From Verrucomicrobiaceae bacterium (lineage in GTDB: Bacteria > Verrucomicrobiota > Verrucomicrobiia > Verrucomicrobiales > Verrucomicrobiaceae): DNA of 64,000 nucleotides. The translations under genes were made by a program, and so were the position numbers. The DNA lies in NCBI GenBank assembly GCA_016795365.1, contig JAEUHN010000039.1:124001-188000 (forward strand), read 5' to 3'. The notes under the pieces are model-generated. The model saw only the letters and a program-made list of their open reading frames with translations, was not told where the DNA came from and made no database searches. Shown here piece by piece: positions 23,711-33,663 of this stretch (position 1 is the first letter of the stretch; the number at the start of each line of letters is the position of its first letter).

Positions 23711-25001
23711 GCTCGATAAGATTTGAGAGGGCCGGTGCCGCAGGGCTCATCCATTGCCACAAGCGCCAGCCCAGCAACAGGTAGCCACCCAGCATCAGCA
23801 CTTCCACGACAACGAACATCACCACATCCGCCGTCGCAGGCGTCCAGCCTGTCAGACGATGATAGACCACGGCGAACAATTCCTTCTGATGCAGCCAGCG
23901 GAACCACAGCGATGGCTCCAGGCACGTCGTCACCATCACCACCACAAAACCCAGCACGGTGCTCAGTCGCGCACGCTCCAACACCAGCAGCATGGCGAGC
24001 GGGAACATGGTCAGTTCCAGGTAATGCGAGAACGACTTCTTGCTCAGGCACAGCGTGATCAAAAGGAAGAGTGGCAACGCCAGCAGCAACTGTCTCTGAT
24101 CGCGCAACCGTCCCGTGCCCACGCATGCAAAAAACGCGCCCGCCAGACCCAGCAAGCCGATCAAGTTGGAAATCGAGCGCGCTTGTGGGGCCGAAGGGTC
24201 AATGCCCGTGAGACCCACCAAGTAAGGCAGGTTGCCCGACGAATCGTAGTGCGCGTGCATCTTCACCTGGCCGGTCAAATCTGCGCCTTGAGCCCACAGC
24301 ATCGTGTAGGCCACCACAGGCAGCAGCACGAGGCCAACGGCCCATGAGACCTTTTTCCTCGCCACCCAAAACATGAGCGGCGCGAACAGCAGCGAGAGAA
24401 ACTTCACCGCCACCACGGACGCTCCCATCAGCAACCCGGAAATGAAGTCGCGCCGGGACTCCATCATCACGAGCGCAGCGCCCATGAACGCGGTGATCCA
24501 GATGTGATTGAGGCCCACCATCGGAACGTTCATCAGGGCGAGTGGTGCCGTCACATACACCCACGCCGCCAGCTTCGCCTTGTCCTCGCCGAAATGGTTC
24601 CGCAGCAACCGCATCCACAGCGGCCAGGCCGCGAACTCGAATATCATCGCCACAAACGCCAGCGCACCCTCCGAGTGCCACACTCGCACTGGCCAGGAGA
24701 TCAGCCAAGCGAACCACGGGCCGTAACCGGTCTCGAAGTCGATGAACGCTCGCTTGCCCTCGATCACCCAGTGAGCCTGCTGGACATACACTCCCACATC
24801 GGATTGCGCTGGGAGTTTGAGCACCACAAAGATCTCCAGGAAGGCGACAATCCGTTGCACGATGAATGCCCAGGTGACAAAACCCCAGGACTTCGACTTC
24901 AGCCAGTTGCCCAGCCGTTCATGCCGAACAACCAAGGCGCAACCAACTGCCAGGCTCAGAGCCAGCAGGAACTTCGCGGTGAGAACAAAGACCGATGTCA
25001 T
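23697..25001 (-). CDS. GT-C-type (GT87-like) polytopic glycosyltransferase
   Basis: This 434-residue protein has about ten to eleven membrane segments. An acidic first extracytoplasmic loop (SDVGVYVQQA, ~66-75) is followed by FETGYGPWFAW, a pattern typical of GT-C mannosyltransferases of the GT87 group. Such enzymes use polyprenyl-phosphate sugars on the periplasmic face. The two polyprenyl-phosphate transferases encoded at 20973-22855 would be natural donors. It lies 3 bases from the next gene upstream. Confidence 0.75.
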   Translation of the reverse strand: MTSVFVLTAKFLLALSLAVGCALVVRHERLGNWLKSKSWGFVTWAFIVQRIVAFLEIFVVLKLPAQSDVGVYVQQAHWVIEGKRAFIDFETGYGPWFAWLISWPVRVWHSEGALAFVAMIFEFAAWPLWMRLLRNHFGEDKAKLAAWVYVTAPLALMNVPMVGLNHIWITAFMGAALVMMESRRDFISGLLMGASVVAVKFLSLLFAPLMFWVARKKVSWAVGLVLLPVVAYTMLWAQGADLTGQVKMHAHYDSSGNLPYLVGLTGIDPSAPQARSISNLIGLLGLAGAFFACVGTGRLRDQRQLLLALPLFLLITLCLSKKSFSHYLELTMFPLAMLLVLERARLSTVLGFVVVMVTTCLEPSLWFRWLHQKELFAVVYHRLTGWTPATADVVMFVVVEVLMLGGYLLLGWRLWQWMSPAAPALSNLIEHEHS

Positions 25002-25004
25002 GAC

Positions 25005-26021
25005 TTAAACTTTGCGCGAGTGGACATACACGCTGTCGGCCAGCCACGTCAACGGCGGCAGCACGGCGCTCATCGCCCGGAGCACTTCGCTCGCCGTGAT
25101 CGCCGCCCGAAACGGCAGTGGCATCATGCGTGCATCAGCGGCTTGCAACCCGATGCCGAAGAAGCAGTCCACACTGAAATCCGTGCTGCCGATGATGCGC
25201 CCAAACACCTCCTTCAACTGGCCCAGCGGCCAATAGCGAACGTCGAATCCACTCGGAGCCTTGAAGCCCTGCTTCGCGCGATGGAGCAGGCCCTTCAACC
25301 CCACGTTAGTCGGCATCTGGATGAAGCTCTCCGCGCCGGGCTTCATCGCCTTCGACAGACCCGTGAGCACTCGCGCCACATCCTCATGGCTCAGATGTTG
25401 CAGCACGGAATACGAGAAGCCGTAGTCCACCGTGCCTGCGCGCAGAGGCAACTGACGCGCATCCGCGCACACGAACCAGGCGTCGATGCCGAGTTCCTTG
25501 GTCACTCGCTTCGCCGCCATCAGAGCCCCGAGTTGAGGGTCCACTCCGAGGGGCTTGAACCCGGCGCGACCAGCGGCCACGCACCAGCGTCCCCAGTTGC
25601 AGCCGATGTCCACCAGCACACGTCCACGACCATCCTTGATGCGAAACTCCGGGATCGGATACTCATCCAGGTGACCCATGAGATGCTTGTAGAGATTGCC
25701 GCACGTCGCCGCGACAAGGTAGTTCACCACCGGATCGATCTTGCTGCCTTTGGCGATGAGATTCTCGATCCCTCGGCGCTCCTCGTCATTGCAGCCCAGC
25801 GCCTCAATGTAATACGGATCAATGTCCCCGCGTGCCGCAGCGCGTCGCCCTGCGGCGATGCACTCCAGCGTGTCATTGCCTTCCGGCGGCAACAGCACGG
25901 GCACATCATTGATCACCGGATAATTGCGCCCCTCCAGGCTGACGAGGGCATCCCCTTGAACAGTGAGCGGCGAGCCTGTTACGGGGCAGGCCAGCATGGA
26001 GAGCAGGGTATCAGAAATCAT
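25005..26021 (-). CDS. SAM methyltransferase with Trm112-like N-terminal domain
   Basis: This 338-residue protein begins with a Trm112-like segment (MLACPVTGSPL, then NYPVINDVPVLLP). Only one Cys is left of the usual zinc ligands, so zinc binding is doubtful. A methyltransferase domain follows from ~130: VDIGCNWGRWCVAAG (motif I), GVDPQLGA, and FSYSVLQHLSHEDV (~205). The C-terminus is hydrophobic. A sugar or lipid-linked intermediate is a likely substrate. It sits 3 bases from the GT-C gene downstream. Confidence 0.8.
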   Translation of the reverse strand: MISDTLLSMLACPVTGSPLTVQGDALVSLEGRNYPVINDVPVLLPPEGNDTLECIAAGRRAAARGDIDPYYIEALGCNDEERRGIENLIAKGSKIDPVVNYLVAATCGNLYKHLMGHLDEYPIPEFRIKDGRGRVLVDIGCNWGRWCVAAGRAGFKPLGVDPQLGALMAAKRVTKELGIDAWFVCADARQLPLRAGTVDYGFSYSVLQHLSHEDVARVLTGLSKAMKPGAESFIQMPTNVGLKGLLHRAKQGFKAPSGFDVRYWPLGQLKEVFGRIIGSTDFSVDCFFGIGLQAADARMMPLPFRAAITASEVLRAMSAVLPPLTWLADSVYVHSRKV

Positions 26022-26039
26022 GAGCAGAGAAAATCGCGG

Positions 26040-26813
26040 CTAACCGTTAGAACACCGCCGGTCGATCACTGCCAGCGCAATCACACATTCCGCCAGCCAG
26101 CGCTGCAAGGTGTAGTGCCAGCCCGCCAGTCCGTCACGCCACAAACCTTTAACCACAAGGCAATAGACCGGCGCGAGGAAAGGCATCAGCCAGCCACACG
26201 CGCGAAGGCGATCTATGCGGCTGAGTTCATTCGCTGGTGCGGTGAGCAGATGTTCGGCTTCGCGTTCGGCATACTTCATCTGCGAGGCAAACCACCGGCC
26301 TAGCGGCTTGCGATCATCATGATCTATCCTCAAACGAAGGTCGCCCACCGGGCCATCGATGCGCACGCGATGGCCGTGACCCTCATCCTCATAGCGTGCC
26401 ACCGCCTTGCGATAGAGCACACAGCGCGCAGGATACAGCGTGGCGCTCAGCGGCTTGCCATGAATGCAGTAACGAAAGGCGGACTTCCATCCTGCATGTT
26501 CACCACCAGCGATTTGTTCGGCGACATCCTTCTCAAAGTCCGCACCGAGGATGTAGTCGCAGTCCAGCGACAGCACCCAGGGGGTCTCGATTTGACTGAG
26601 TCCAAAATTGCACTGTCCTGCGAAGGTATCGAAGGCGCGCTGGACGATCGTCGTATTCGGATAACCTCGCACGATCTCCAGGGTGCGGTCCGTGCTGAAG
26701 CTATCGACCACCAGCACACGCGAGGCCCAGCGCAGACGCTCCAGGCAACGACCAACGTTGGGCTCCTCATTGAAGGTGAGCACCATCACCGTAATGTCAG
26801 CCAGCGCGCTCAC
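26040..26813 (-). CDS. Glycosyltransferase family 2, WaaE/KdtX-like
   Basis: This 257-residue enzyme has MVLTFNEEPNVGRCL at the N-terminus, VVDSFSTDRTLEI (~34-46) and the metal-binding LSLDCDYIL (~80). This matches the WaaE/KdtX branch of GT2, known to add glucose to lipopolysaccharide core. The C-terminal hydrophobic region (~205-250) may bind the membrane. Its ATG overlaps the stop of the next gene upstream by 4 bases. The acceptor is unknown. Confidence 0.85.
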   Translation of the reverse strand: MSALADITVMVLTFNEEPNVGRCLERLRWASRVLVVDSFSTDRTLEIVRGYPNTTIVQRAFDTFAGQCNFGLSQIETPWVLSLDCDYILGADFEKDVAEQIAGGEHAGWKSAFRYCIHGKPLSATLYPARCVLYRKAVARYEDEGHGHRVRIDGPVGDLRLRIDHDDRKPLGRWFASQMKYAEREAEHLLTAPANELSRIDRLRACGWLMPFLAPVYCLVVKGLWRDGLAGWHYTLQRWLAECVIALAVIDRRCSNG

Positions 26814-27973
26814 GCAAAGACCTCCGCGTAAAGGTTCTTCAGCTTCAAGGCCGACGACTCCCAGGCAAAGTGTCGCCCCGCCTCCGCCCGCAGTCGTTCG
26901 CGGTCGGGCGCGGCATTCAACTGCTCGCGCAAGGCCCGCACGAGAGATGCTTCGTCATTGGTAACACAAACCGAACCCGCCTGGAGCGTGCGAACCACAG
27001 GAGCCAGATCGACGCCCTCACTCACCACCAGACGCAGGCCTGCCACCATCGCCTCTGCTGCCGCAATGCCGAAGTTCTCGGACACCGAAGGCAGCACAAA
27101 GATGTCCGCACCAGCAAGCAGGAGAGCCTTGTCATCGCCGACCACATGCCCAGGACAATGCACCCGATGCTGCAGGCCCAGCTGTTCGAGCGATTTGGCA
27201 ATCTCCGCCGCGTGCTGAGGATCTTCCGCCGTGCCCGCGAGGATGAGACTCCACGATTCGTCCGCAAGTGATGCCAGAGCATGCAGCAAGAGCGGGATAT
27301 TTTTCTTTGGATGCCAGCGCGAGAGAAAAAGCAGGACGCGCTGATCCGAGGCGATGCCAAACTGCTGACGCAACCGTGCCGCCGCGTCGGGCACTTCCGG
27401 CAGCAAGGTCACCCCGTGAGGAATCACTTCCACCCGCGCCTGTGGCAGCAGTTCCCGCACATGAGAGGCTTCTGTCGGTGAGGTGCAATGCACGGCCGTG
27501 GCACGATGGAGGTTCTTCTTCTCAGCGAGAGCGAAGTAGAGCCGCTTTTTCATCGCCTTCTGTTTCAGTGACCACGTATCGAGCTGTCCCAAAGGTCTCA
27601 CGATGAAGCGCTTGCCCGCCTGATGCGCTAGCTGCATGGCCCGCGTGGAGAGGTAAGAGAACACGGCATGAACGTGAACGCCGTCATAGCGCGCGAGATG
27701 AGACTGCATCCAAGGCACAAACGCACCGCTGTATTGAAACTCCCGCAGCGCTCCAACGGCAGGCGACCAGCGCGGCAGGAAGCACACGCGTGCGCCTTCA
27801 CGGTCGATGAACTCGCCGGTCTTCACGTTGAGCAAACCGGGTCCATTGTCATTCGTCGTCACGATGTCGGCCTCCACTCCTTGGGCTCGCAGGGCCTGGG
27901 TCATGGCCAGCACAGCTGCGCTCGGCCCGCCACGCACCGGGCCCACGGAAGGGATGACGTGGAGCACCTTCAT
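26810..27973 (-). CDS. Glycosyltransferase family 4
   Basis: This 387-residue GT-B enzyme starts with MKVLHVIPSVGPVRGGPS, which fixes the start at 27973. The C-terminal domain has LLFLSRWHPKKNIPLLL (~213) and the E-x7-E element VLPSVSENFGIAAAEAMVAG (~290). It overlaps its neighbours on both sides by 4 bases (asnB upstream, the WaaE-like gene downstream), so the three are probably translated as a coupled set. Sugar specificity cannot be read from the sequence. Confidence 0.88.
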   Translation of the reverse strand: MKVLHVIPSVGPVRGGPSAAVLAMTQALRAQGVEADIVTTNDNGPGLLNVKTGEFIDREGARVCFLPRWSPAVGALREFQYSGAFVPWMQSHLARYDGVHVHAVFSYLSTRAMQLAHQAGKRFIVRPLGQLDTWSLKQKAMKKRLYFALAEKKNLHRATAVHCTSPTEASHVRELLPQARVEVIPHGVTLLPEVPDAAARLRQQFGIASDQRVLLFLSRWHPKKNIPLLLHALASLADESWSLILAGTAEDPQHAAEIAKSLEQLGLQHRVHCPGHVVGDDKALLLAGADIFVLPSVSENFGIAAAEAMVAGLRLVVSEGVDLAPVVRTLQAGSVCVTNDEASLVRALREQLNAAPDRERLRAEAGRHFAWESSALKLKNLYAEVFA

Positions 27974-29748
27974 AGGCCCAGGTTCGCCATGCAATGCCTC
28001 AGCACAAACACCACCCACTTCTGATACCAGGTCACCACTGGCACGGGCGCACCTTTTGAGGCTTCGGCGAAGGCGGAGCCCCAGTCGCGAGCCAACCACT
28101 TTTCATACGGGAAGAGGAAGCCCCGCTTCTTCTGGTTCACCACCCACTCGGGCACCTCGCGCACCGCATCGGTGAGCAGTCGCTTGCCGGGCTGCAAGCG
28201 CGTGGCCGCAGGAATGCGTGCGAGTTTTTGCACCAGCATGCTGTCCACCAGGGGCACACGCAATTCGAGTCCGTGTGCCATGCTCATCACATCGCTGTCG
28301 CGCAGCAATTGATTGCGCATGTAGCGCGTCAGCTCCAGGCGGCTGATCTCATCCGCCACTTCCGTCGCCGGGGAGGAATTGGAGGCCATCGAATGGGGAT
28401 TGCTCACCACCGCCTGACCTGTGATCCAGGAAGTGAGTTTCACCGCCTCGCCCCTGGCGAAGATGCCGCGCAGGCTCGCATACGCATCGTCGATGGAGCC
28501 TGGTGACAAGAGGAACTCCGCCAGCCGCCGATGCTGTGGCTTGCTGCGCTGCAGGAGGGGAATGAGCCCAGGGATCGACCGCGCCCACGAGTGCCAGCGC
28601 AGCATCTTGGGAATCTTGCTGAAGCTGGAATAGCCACCGAACAATTCATCTCCGCCAAGGCCCGACAGCACCACCTTCATTCCATGCTCGCGAGCCAGCG
28701 AGGACACGGTGTAGGTGTTCAAACCATCGACGCTGGGCTGGTCCATGTGCTGGAGGAACTCACCAAACAATGCCCGTGCCTTGCCGCCGTCGAGCCGCAT
28801 CTCGTGATAGTCGGCTTCGAAGTGCTGCGCGGTGCGCCGAGCGACCGCACTCTCGTCTGCAGCAGGATCGTCCACCCCAATCGAGAAGGCACGCACAGCT
28901 GTCTGACCGGTTTCATTAGCCATGGCGAGGACCGCCGTTGAATCGATGCCTCCACTGAGAAACACCCCGACGGGCACATCACTCACGAAGTGATGCCGCA
29001 CACTGTCTGCCAACGCCTTGCGGGTGAACTCGACCGCGTCTTCGGTCACGGCTTCCTGCCCCGACCAGGACAACTGCCAGAACGACTGGATTCGCCCGCT
29101 GCCCTCCTGCCACAGCAGCGTGCGCCCGGCTTCCAGGCACTCGACTTCCTGCACCAGCGTCAGGGGTTCGGGCACGGACCCGGACTCCAGGTAGCGCCGC
29201 ACGGCCTGCGGATTCAAGGTGGAGCCGAACACCCCGCTGCCACACAACGCCCGCAGCTCGGAGGCAAAGGCTAGCACGCCAGGGCTGCGATGGACGTAAA
29301 GGGGTTTGATGCCCAGCGGGTCGCGCGCCAGGAACATGCGGCGGGTGACGTTGTCCCAGATCGCGAGGGCGAACATGCCACGAAGCTTTTTCATGCTCTC
29401 GGCACCCTCACGCTCGAAGAGCTTCACGATGACTTCGGTGTCTGACTGCGACTGGAACTCGACCCCCGACTTCTCCAGCTCGGCACGGAGGGCACGAAAG
29501 TTGTAGATCTCCCCATTGAAGCAGATCGTGTAGCGGCCATCCGCCGATGACATGGGCTGATGACCGCCGGGGCTCAGATCGAGAATCGACAGCCTCCGAT
29601 GCGCCAGCACCGCCTGCCCACAATCCGACTGCCAGAGCCCCTCATCATCCGGCCCACGGTGAACGAGAGCGCGCTGCATGCCCAGAGCCATCGATCGCAC
29701 CGTCTCCGGCGCGTGACGCGAACTAACTATTCCAGCTATGCCGCACAT
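27970..29748 (-). CDS. asnB: Glutamine-hydrolysing asparagine synthetase homologue
   Basis: This 592-residue protein has the complete AsnB build. Cys2 (MCGIAG) is the glutaminase nucleophile, with RGPDDEG (~32) and FNGEIYNF (~74) in the N-terminal domain. The synthetase domain from ~240 has the ATP pyrophosphatase loop LSGGIDST (~263) and VLSGLGGDELFGGY (~348). In glycan loci such enzymes are thought to amidate uronic acids or peptide decorations rather than make free asparagine. Its place in a coupled run of glycosyltransferases supports that, but it remains inference. Confidence 0.9.
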   Translation of the reverse strand: MCGIAGIVSSRHAPETVRSMALGMQRALVHRGPDDEGLWQSDCGQAVLAHRRLSILDLSPGGHQPMSSADGRYTICFNGEIYNFRALRAELEKSGVEFQSQSDTEVIVKLFEREGAESMKKLRGMFALAIWDNVTRRMFLARDPLGIKPLYVHRSPGVLAFASELRALCGSGVFGSTLNPQAVRRYLESGSVPEPLTLVQEVECLEAGRTLLWQEGSGRIQSFWQLSWSGQEAVTEDAVEFTRKALADSVRHHFVSDVPVGVFLSGGIDSTAVLAMANETGQTAVRAFSIGVDDPAADESAVARRTAQHFEADYHEMRLDGGKARALFGEFLQHMDQPSVDGLNTYTVSSLAREHGMKVVLSGLGGDELFGGYSSFSKIPKMLRWHSWARSIPGLIPLLQRSKPQHRRLAEFLLSPGSIDDAYASLRGIFARGEAVKLTSWITGQAVVSNPHSMASNSSPATEVADEISRLELTRYMRNQLLRDSDVMSMAHGLELRVPLVDSMLVQKLARIPAATRLQPGKRLLTDAVREVPEWVVNQKKRGFLFPYEKWLARDWGSAFAEASKGAPVPVVTWYQKWVVFVLRHCMANLGL

Positions 29749-29760
29749 GAGGAGAGTATC

Positions 29761-30903
29761 TCAGTTCTCGGTTCTCAGTTCCAAGCTCGGCACCAGCTGG
29801 CGCAACGCACTCGCCAGATGACTTCGGAACGCTTTGAAACCATAGAGCTTGATCACTTCGGATCGCAAGATTTCTGGCTCGTAGAGCCAGGGTTTGTCAT
29901 GCTGCCGGGAGAGAAATTGACTGACAGCCGCCACGATCTCATCGGGAGACCTCGGATTGACCACGAAGCCCAGCCTGCCATGTCCAATGGCTTCGGGAGA
30001 AGCATCCTGATTGCCAACGATGCAGGGCCGGCCGCTGGCGAGAGCTTCCAGATACACAATGCCAAAGCCCTCGCCGGTGCTGGGCATCACGAAGGCATCA
30101 CAAAGGCGGTAGTAGTCCGCGAGTTCATGATCGGGAATGAAGCCGGCAAAGATCACCGCCTTTTCCTGACCGTGACTGGCTGCGCAGGCTTTGAGTCGGG
30201 CGAGGTCGTCACCGGTGCCTACGATCACGTATCGGACGTCCGGAAAGCTCCGACGGATGGCTGGCAGGGCGGCGATGACTTGATCATGGCCTTTGTAGGC
30301 TTCGCTCGCCGCGAGTCGGCCCACCGTCAGCAGCACGGGCTGATGGGGTTTCAATCCATGCCGCTGCAGCAGGTAGTCGGGTTTGGGTCCGGGTGCGAAG
30401 GCCGACTCACGAAGCGTGTCTGGCACCACGATGACTTTGTCAGGATCGAGGCTGCCTTCACGAAGCAGCACCTGGCGTGTGAACTCGCTGACGGGCAGCA
30501 CTCCGGCTGCCTTGCGCAACGCAGTGCCAAGCAAGCCATTGAGTTGTCCCCAGGTCTCGACACCGTGAGCGACGGCAAGGTAGGGACGGTTGCTCCAGCG
30601 CATGGCTTTGGCGAAGTGAGGATGCGTGGCAATCAGTGCCACCGGCTTGTCGATCGCCGCCATGGCCAGGCCCTTGGCTGCAAAGACGGCTGTGCGCAGG
30701 GCTTTCGGCAGGTGGCCAAACTCATGCATCGTCACTCGCTCAATCTCGATGCGTCGCCCGCAGTCGTTCTTGCTCAGCACTTCGATGGAGGCGTTCGGAA
30801 GCAGCTCGGAGAGCGCCTGCGCGAGACAGATCGAGTAGTGCTGAATGCCACCCGTTTCTTCCATCCCTGGCACCCAGAGATGAACTTTCTGTGACTGACC
30901 CAT
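29761..30903 (-). CDS. Glycosyltransferase family 4
   Basis: This 380-residue GT-B enzyme has an N-terminal acceptor domain with GGIQHYSICLAQAL (~17) and a donor domain with LLTVGRLAASEAYKGHDQVI (~195). Its clear E-x7-E segment is VMPSTGEGFGIVYLEALASG (~275). ATG 30903 is used; the TTG one codon earlier is less likely. It lies 12 bases before asnB on the transcript. Confidence 0.88.
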   Translation of the reverse strand: MGQSQKVHLWVPGMEETGGIQHYSICLAQALSELLPNASIEVLSKNDCGRRIEIERVTMHEFGHLPKALRTAVFAAKGLAMAAIDKPVALIATHPHFAKAMRWSNRPYLAVAHGVETWGQLNGLLGTALRKAAGVLPVSEFTRQVLLREGSLDPDKVIVVPDTLRESAFAPGPKPDYLLQRHGLKPHQPVLLTVGRLAASEAYKGHDQVIAALPAIRRSFPDVRYVIVGTGDDLARLKACAASHGQEKAVIFAGFIPDHELADYYRLCDAFVMPSTGEGFGIVYLEALASGRPCIVGNQDASPEAIGHGRLGFVVNPRSPDEIVAAVSQFLSRQHDKPWLYEPEILRSEVIKLYGFKAFRSHLASALRQLVPSLELRTEN

Positions 30904-30922
30904 CAAGGCAGGGACGTGGGAT

Positions 30923-32347
30923 TTACTTTGATCCGCGATACTCGGGGACCAGTGCCGGCCGGTTGAGATTGCGGCGCACGGAATTTCCCGTGTCTTCGTA
31001 GAACTTGGCGAAAACGAAGTGATGGGCCATCGTCACGAACACGACATTGGCCGCGGTGGTTCCGATAACTTCAGAGAACGAACCGCCTGCCTGAAGCATC
31101 CCAAAGGAAGGCAGCACCCATCGACAAAACCGCCAGTAATCCTGGTGCTCGAGCCCAATCGCAGCGCGTTCATCAAGGTAGCGCATCAGGAAGCCGTAGA
31201 TGATGAAGCCGATGATCACGCTGGTGATGCCCCAGTTGATGTAAAGCTCCAGCACCTGCCCCACACCGACGCTGGTGGTATCAGCGAACACCTGCCCCGT
31301 GAATCGAGCCACGACACTGCCGCTACCTCCCGTGCTTGGCTTGTTAGGCCAGAGAATCCGCGGCACCCATGCCACGGCTGCGGCATACAAGGTGCCACCC
31401 TCACCGAATCCGATTCGGCCTGACGCAAGATAGATCACGGCTTTGCCCACCAGGTCATTCTGATTGAGACGTGCATCCATCTTTTCCAGGTGTCCCTGAT
31501 TATAAGGATTGAATGGCTCGAAGTTGACCACCATGTCGCGCATCTTTTCCAGACGAAGACCGATGCCTCCCCTGCCCCAGACGGCCGCGCGGATCGAGTC
31601 ACGCTCGCGCATGTAGTTCACGTAGAACGTCATCGCGCCGAAGAGCAGGAAGACAAACCCAAACAAGGCAACGATGCGTGGTCTGAAGAATCGATACACG
31701 AACATCCACACCGTCATGGCCGCCTGGGTGCCGGAGTTCGCAAACCCCATGAGCACGACCGTTACGAAAGGGAAGCCAGACGTGGCAAAGACCCATTTCC
31801 AAAAGCCTGATCGATCACCCTTTTGATACGCCATGTAGCAGAACAGAAACACTGCCACGATAGATAGTGCAGTGCCCGCACCCGTCAGCGAACCCAGACT
31901 CGGAATGCGGCCCACGGTGCGCCCCAACACAAGGAAACTGACCAAGGCGAACAAAAGAACCGTGCCAGGAAATTTCTCGCTTACCGCAGGGTAGAGCCGT
32001 TTGGGCGGGACTACGTCGCGGTCAGCCACGGGCAGAAAAATCGAGCAGGCGAGCACGCCCACCGCCAACGAGGCGAATCCAATCAAGGAGACATAAAATC
32101 CCACGAAGGTATTGGTCAATGACGCACCATTGAGCACGAGAATCGGTGACCGCGGCGCATAATACTCCATGCAGTAGCACAGGGCTCCTGGCACATGCAG
32201 GAGGCTAAGATTGAAGGCATAAGCCAGCGGCACACCGGAAGCCCGCCTGGACCGCCACTGCATCCAGGTGAGGATCAGGAACACGCCCACCCAGCAGGCC
32301 ATGAGGATGCGCAGCGTCTCTTTCGACGGAGTAGGAACGAAATCCAT
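30923..32347 (-). CDS. Polymerase-like polytopic membrane protein (Wzy-type candidate)
   Basis: This 474-residue protein has ten or more predicted membrane segments. A long extracytoplasmic loop (~235-330, RERDSIRAAVWGRGG to GRIGFGEGGTLYAA) is typical of oligosaccharide repeat-unit polymerases. A segment PRILWPNKPSTGGSG (~338) resembles that seen in EpsG/Wzy-like proteins. Sequence similarity in this class is low, so polymerase is a class-level call. It sits between two glycosyltransferase genes. Confidence 0.65.
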   Translation of the reverse strand: MDFVPTPSKETLRILMACWVGVFLILTWMQWRSRRASGVPLAYAFNLSLLHVPGALCYCMEYYAPRSPILVLNGASLTNTFVGFYVSLIGFASLAVGVLACSIFLPVADRDVVPPKRLYPAVSEKFPGTVLLFALVSFLVLGRTVGRIPSLGSLTGAGTALSIVAVFLFCYMAYQKGDRSGFWKWVFATSGFPFVTVVLMGFANSGTQAAMTVWMFVYRFFRPRIVALFGFVFLLFGAMTFYVNYMRERDSIRAAVWGRGGIGLRLEKMRDMVVNFEPFNPYNQGHLEKMDARLNQNDLVGKAVIYLASGRIGFGEGGTLYAAAVAWVPRILWPNKPSTGGSGSVVARFTGQVFADTTSVGVGQVLELYINWGITSVIIGFIIYGFLMRYLDERAAIGLEHQDYWRFCRWVLPSFGMLQAGGSFSEVIGTTAANVVFVTMAHHFVFAKFYEDTGNSVRRNLNRPALVPEYRGSK

Positions 32348-32366
32348 GATTCAAAAAGGAATGAGG

Positions 32367-33632
32367 TCAGCGCCGCCGGAGTGCCTCACGCCGACGGAAC
32401 GCACGAGCCGCCAGCACGATGAAATCCCGGCCCACATCGGACCAATCACGGGTATCGCATTTCTGCCAGAGGTTTTCCACCATCTTGATCGTTGCCTCGC
32501 GATCTTGATCAAGTGCCTGGAGCCGGTCGATCAGCAGGTCTGCCCGCCGGGTGGGGACGATCCATCCGCTTTCACCATTGACGATCATGTCGGGCGCCGC
32601 GCAGTGGTCCGTGGACACGATGGGCAGACATCCGGCACGCGCCTGGGCGAGCACGGCGGCGTAGCCATCGTGCAGCGTGGGAAAAACGTAGGCATCGGCG
32701 TCCGCATAAATGCCAGGCAGTTCATGCTCCGGCACGCGTGGCAGAAACTCGATCACGTCCCTGGCCACCTCCACACGCGAGGCTGCGTCAGCCACGATGT
32801 TGCCCACGACCCGAAAGTGAACCTTGCCCGCCAGCGCCCTGGCAGTGTCGATCAGATCAATGATGCCTTTTTGGAGAGACACATTGCCGGTGTAGAGCAC
32901 GGTCATCTTCTTGCCCGACCTCAATCTGTCGATACGACGGTCCACCACCTCACGATCGGGCCGAAATTGTTTCACATTGCTGCCCAGCTCGAGCATGAGG
33001 ATTTTTTCCGGGGAATAGCCGCGCTGAAGGAAACTGTTTCGGGCATACGAGGAGAGCGTGAGAATATGGTCTGAACGACGATACTCTTCCATCTCGCGCC
33101 GGATCATCCAGGGGCCCGGGATGTCGATGTCCGGGCAGTCCGCGCGAATCGATTCTCGATACAGATCGCGATGCTGCTCACGGATGTGAGCAGAGCCCCG
33201 GGCCAGAATCTTCAAGGAGTCGATCTTCTCATGGTCCAGGGCGTCATAAATGTCTGCCGCTACGCCGCTGAAGGCATGGACCAGTTCAGGCTTCATCTTC
33301 ACCACCTGGCGTGCCGCCCATCGGGAAAAGCTCACATGGAGAAAGCGGTTCACCGCATCAAATCGCTGCGGCAGATCCCAGCGGTGAGCATACCGATGCA
33401 GCAATCCGAGCGGTGCACAGCCGGTGACATGCTTCCGAGCCACGCCAAACCTCTCGGCCATGAAGGCAGGGTAATTCGTGATGATTCGGACTGGCATGTC
33501 GAGCGCAATCAACGACTTGGCGAGGGCAAAGGCGTGGAAGCGCCCCTGCACCACCAGAGCATATTCGGGCACACTTCGGTTCACGCGGGAGAAGGCGTCT
33601 TGAGCGTCCCTGATGTATCCAGTCAAATTCAT
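32367..33632 (-). CDS. Glycosyltransferase family 4
   Basis: This 421-residue GT-B enzyme has a donor domain with TVLYTGNVSLQKGIIDLI (~250) and a partly conserved E-x7-E-like region (YVFPTLHDGYAAVLAQARAG, ~315). A strong ribosome-binding site AGAGGGAGA lies 5-6 bases before ATG 33632, and the gene is preceded by a 65-bp AT-rich gap with a palindrome, so a new transcript may begin here. The substrate is unknown. Confidence 0.88.
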   Translation of the reverse strand: MNLTGYIRDAQDAFSRVNRSVPEYALVVQGRFHAFALAKSLIALDMPVRIITNYPAFMAERFGVARKHVTGCAPLGLLHRYAHRWDLPQRFDAVNRFLHVSFSRWAARQVVKMKPELVHAFSGVAADIYDALDHEKIDSLKILARGSAHIREQHRDLYRESIRADCPDIDIPGPWMIRREMEEYRRSDHILTLSSYARNSFLQRGYSPEKILMLELGSNVKQFRPDREVVDRRIDRLRSGKKMTVLYTGNVSLQKGIIDLIDTARALAGKVHFRVVGNIVADAASRVEVARDVIEFLPRVPEHELPGIYADADAYVFPTLHDGYAAVLAQARAGCLPIVSTDHCAAPDMIVNGESGWIVPTRRADLLIDRLQALDQDREATIKMVENLWQKCDTRDWSDVGRDFIVLAARAFRRREALRRR

Positions 33633-33663
33633 TTTTATCTCCCTCTATCCATTACACCAACAA

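Noticed and set aside
24504-26303. A 599-codon plus-strand open frame
   Set aside because: It is antisense to the GT-C and methyltransferase genes, is rich in His/Arg/Gln and has no recognisable motif.
29560-30894. A 444-codon plus-strand open frame
   Set aside because: It is antisense to asnB and a GT4 gene, both of which have intact catalytic motifs.
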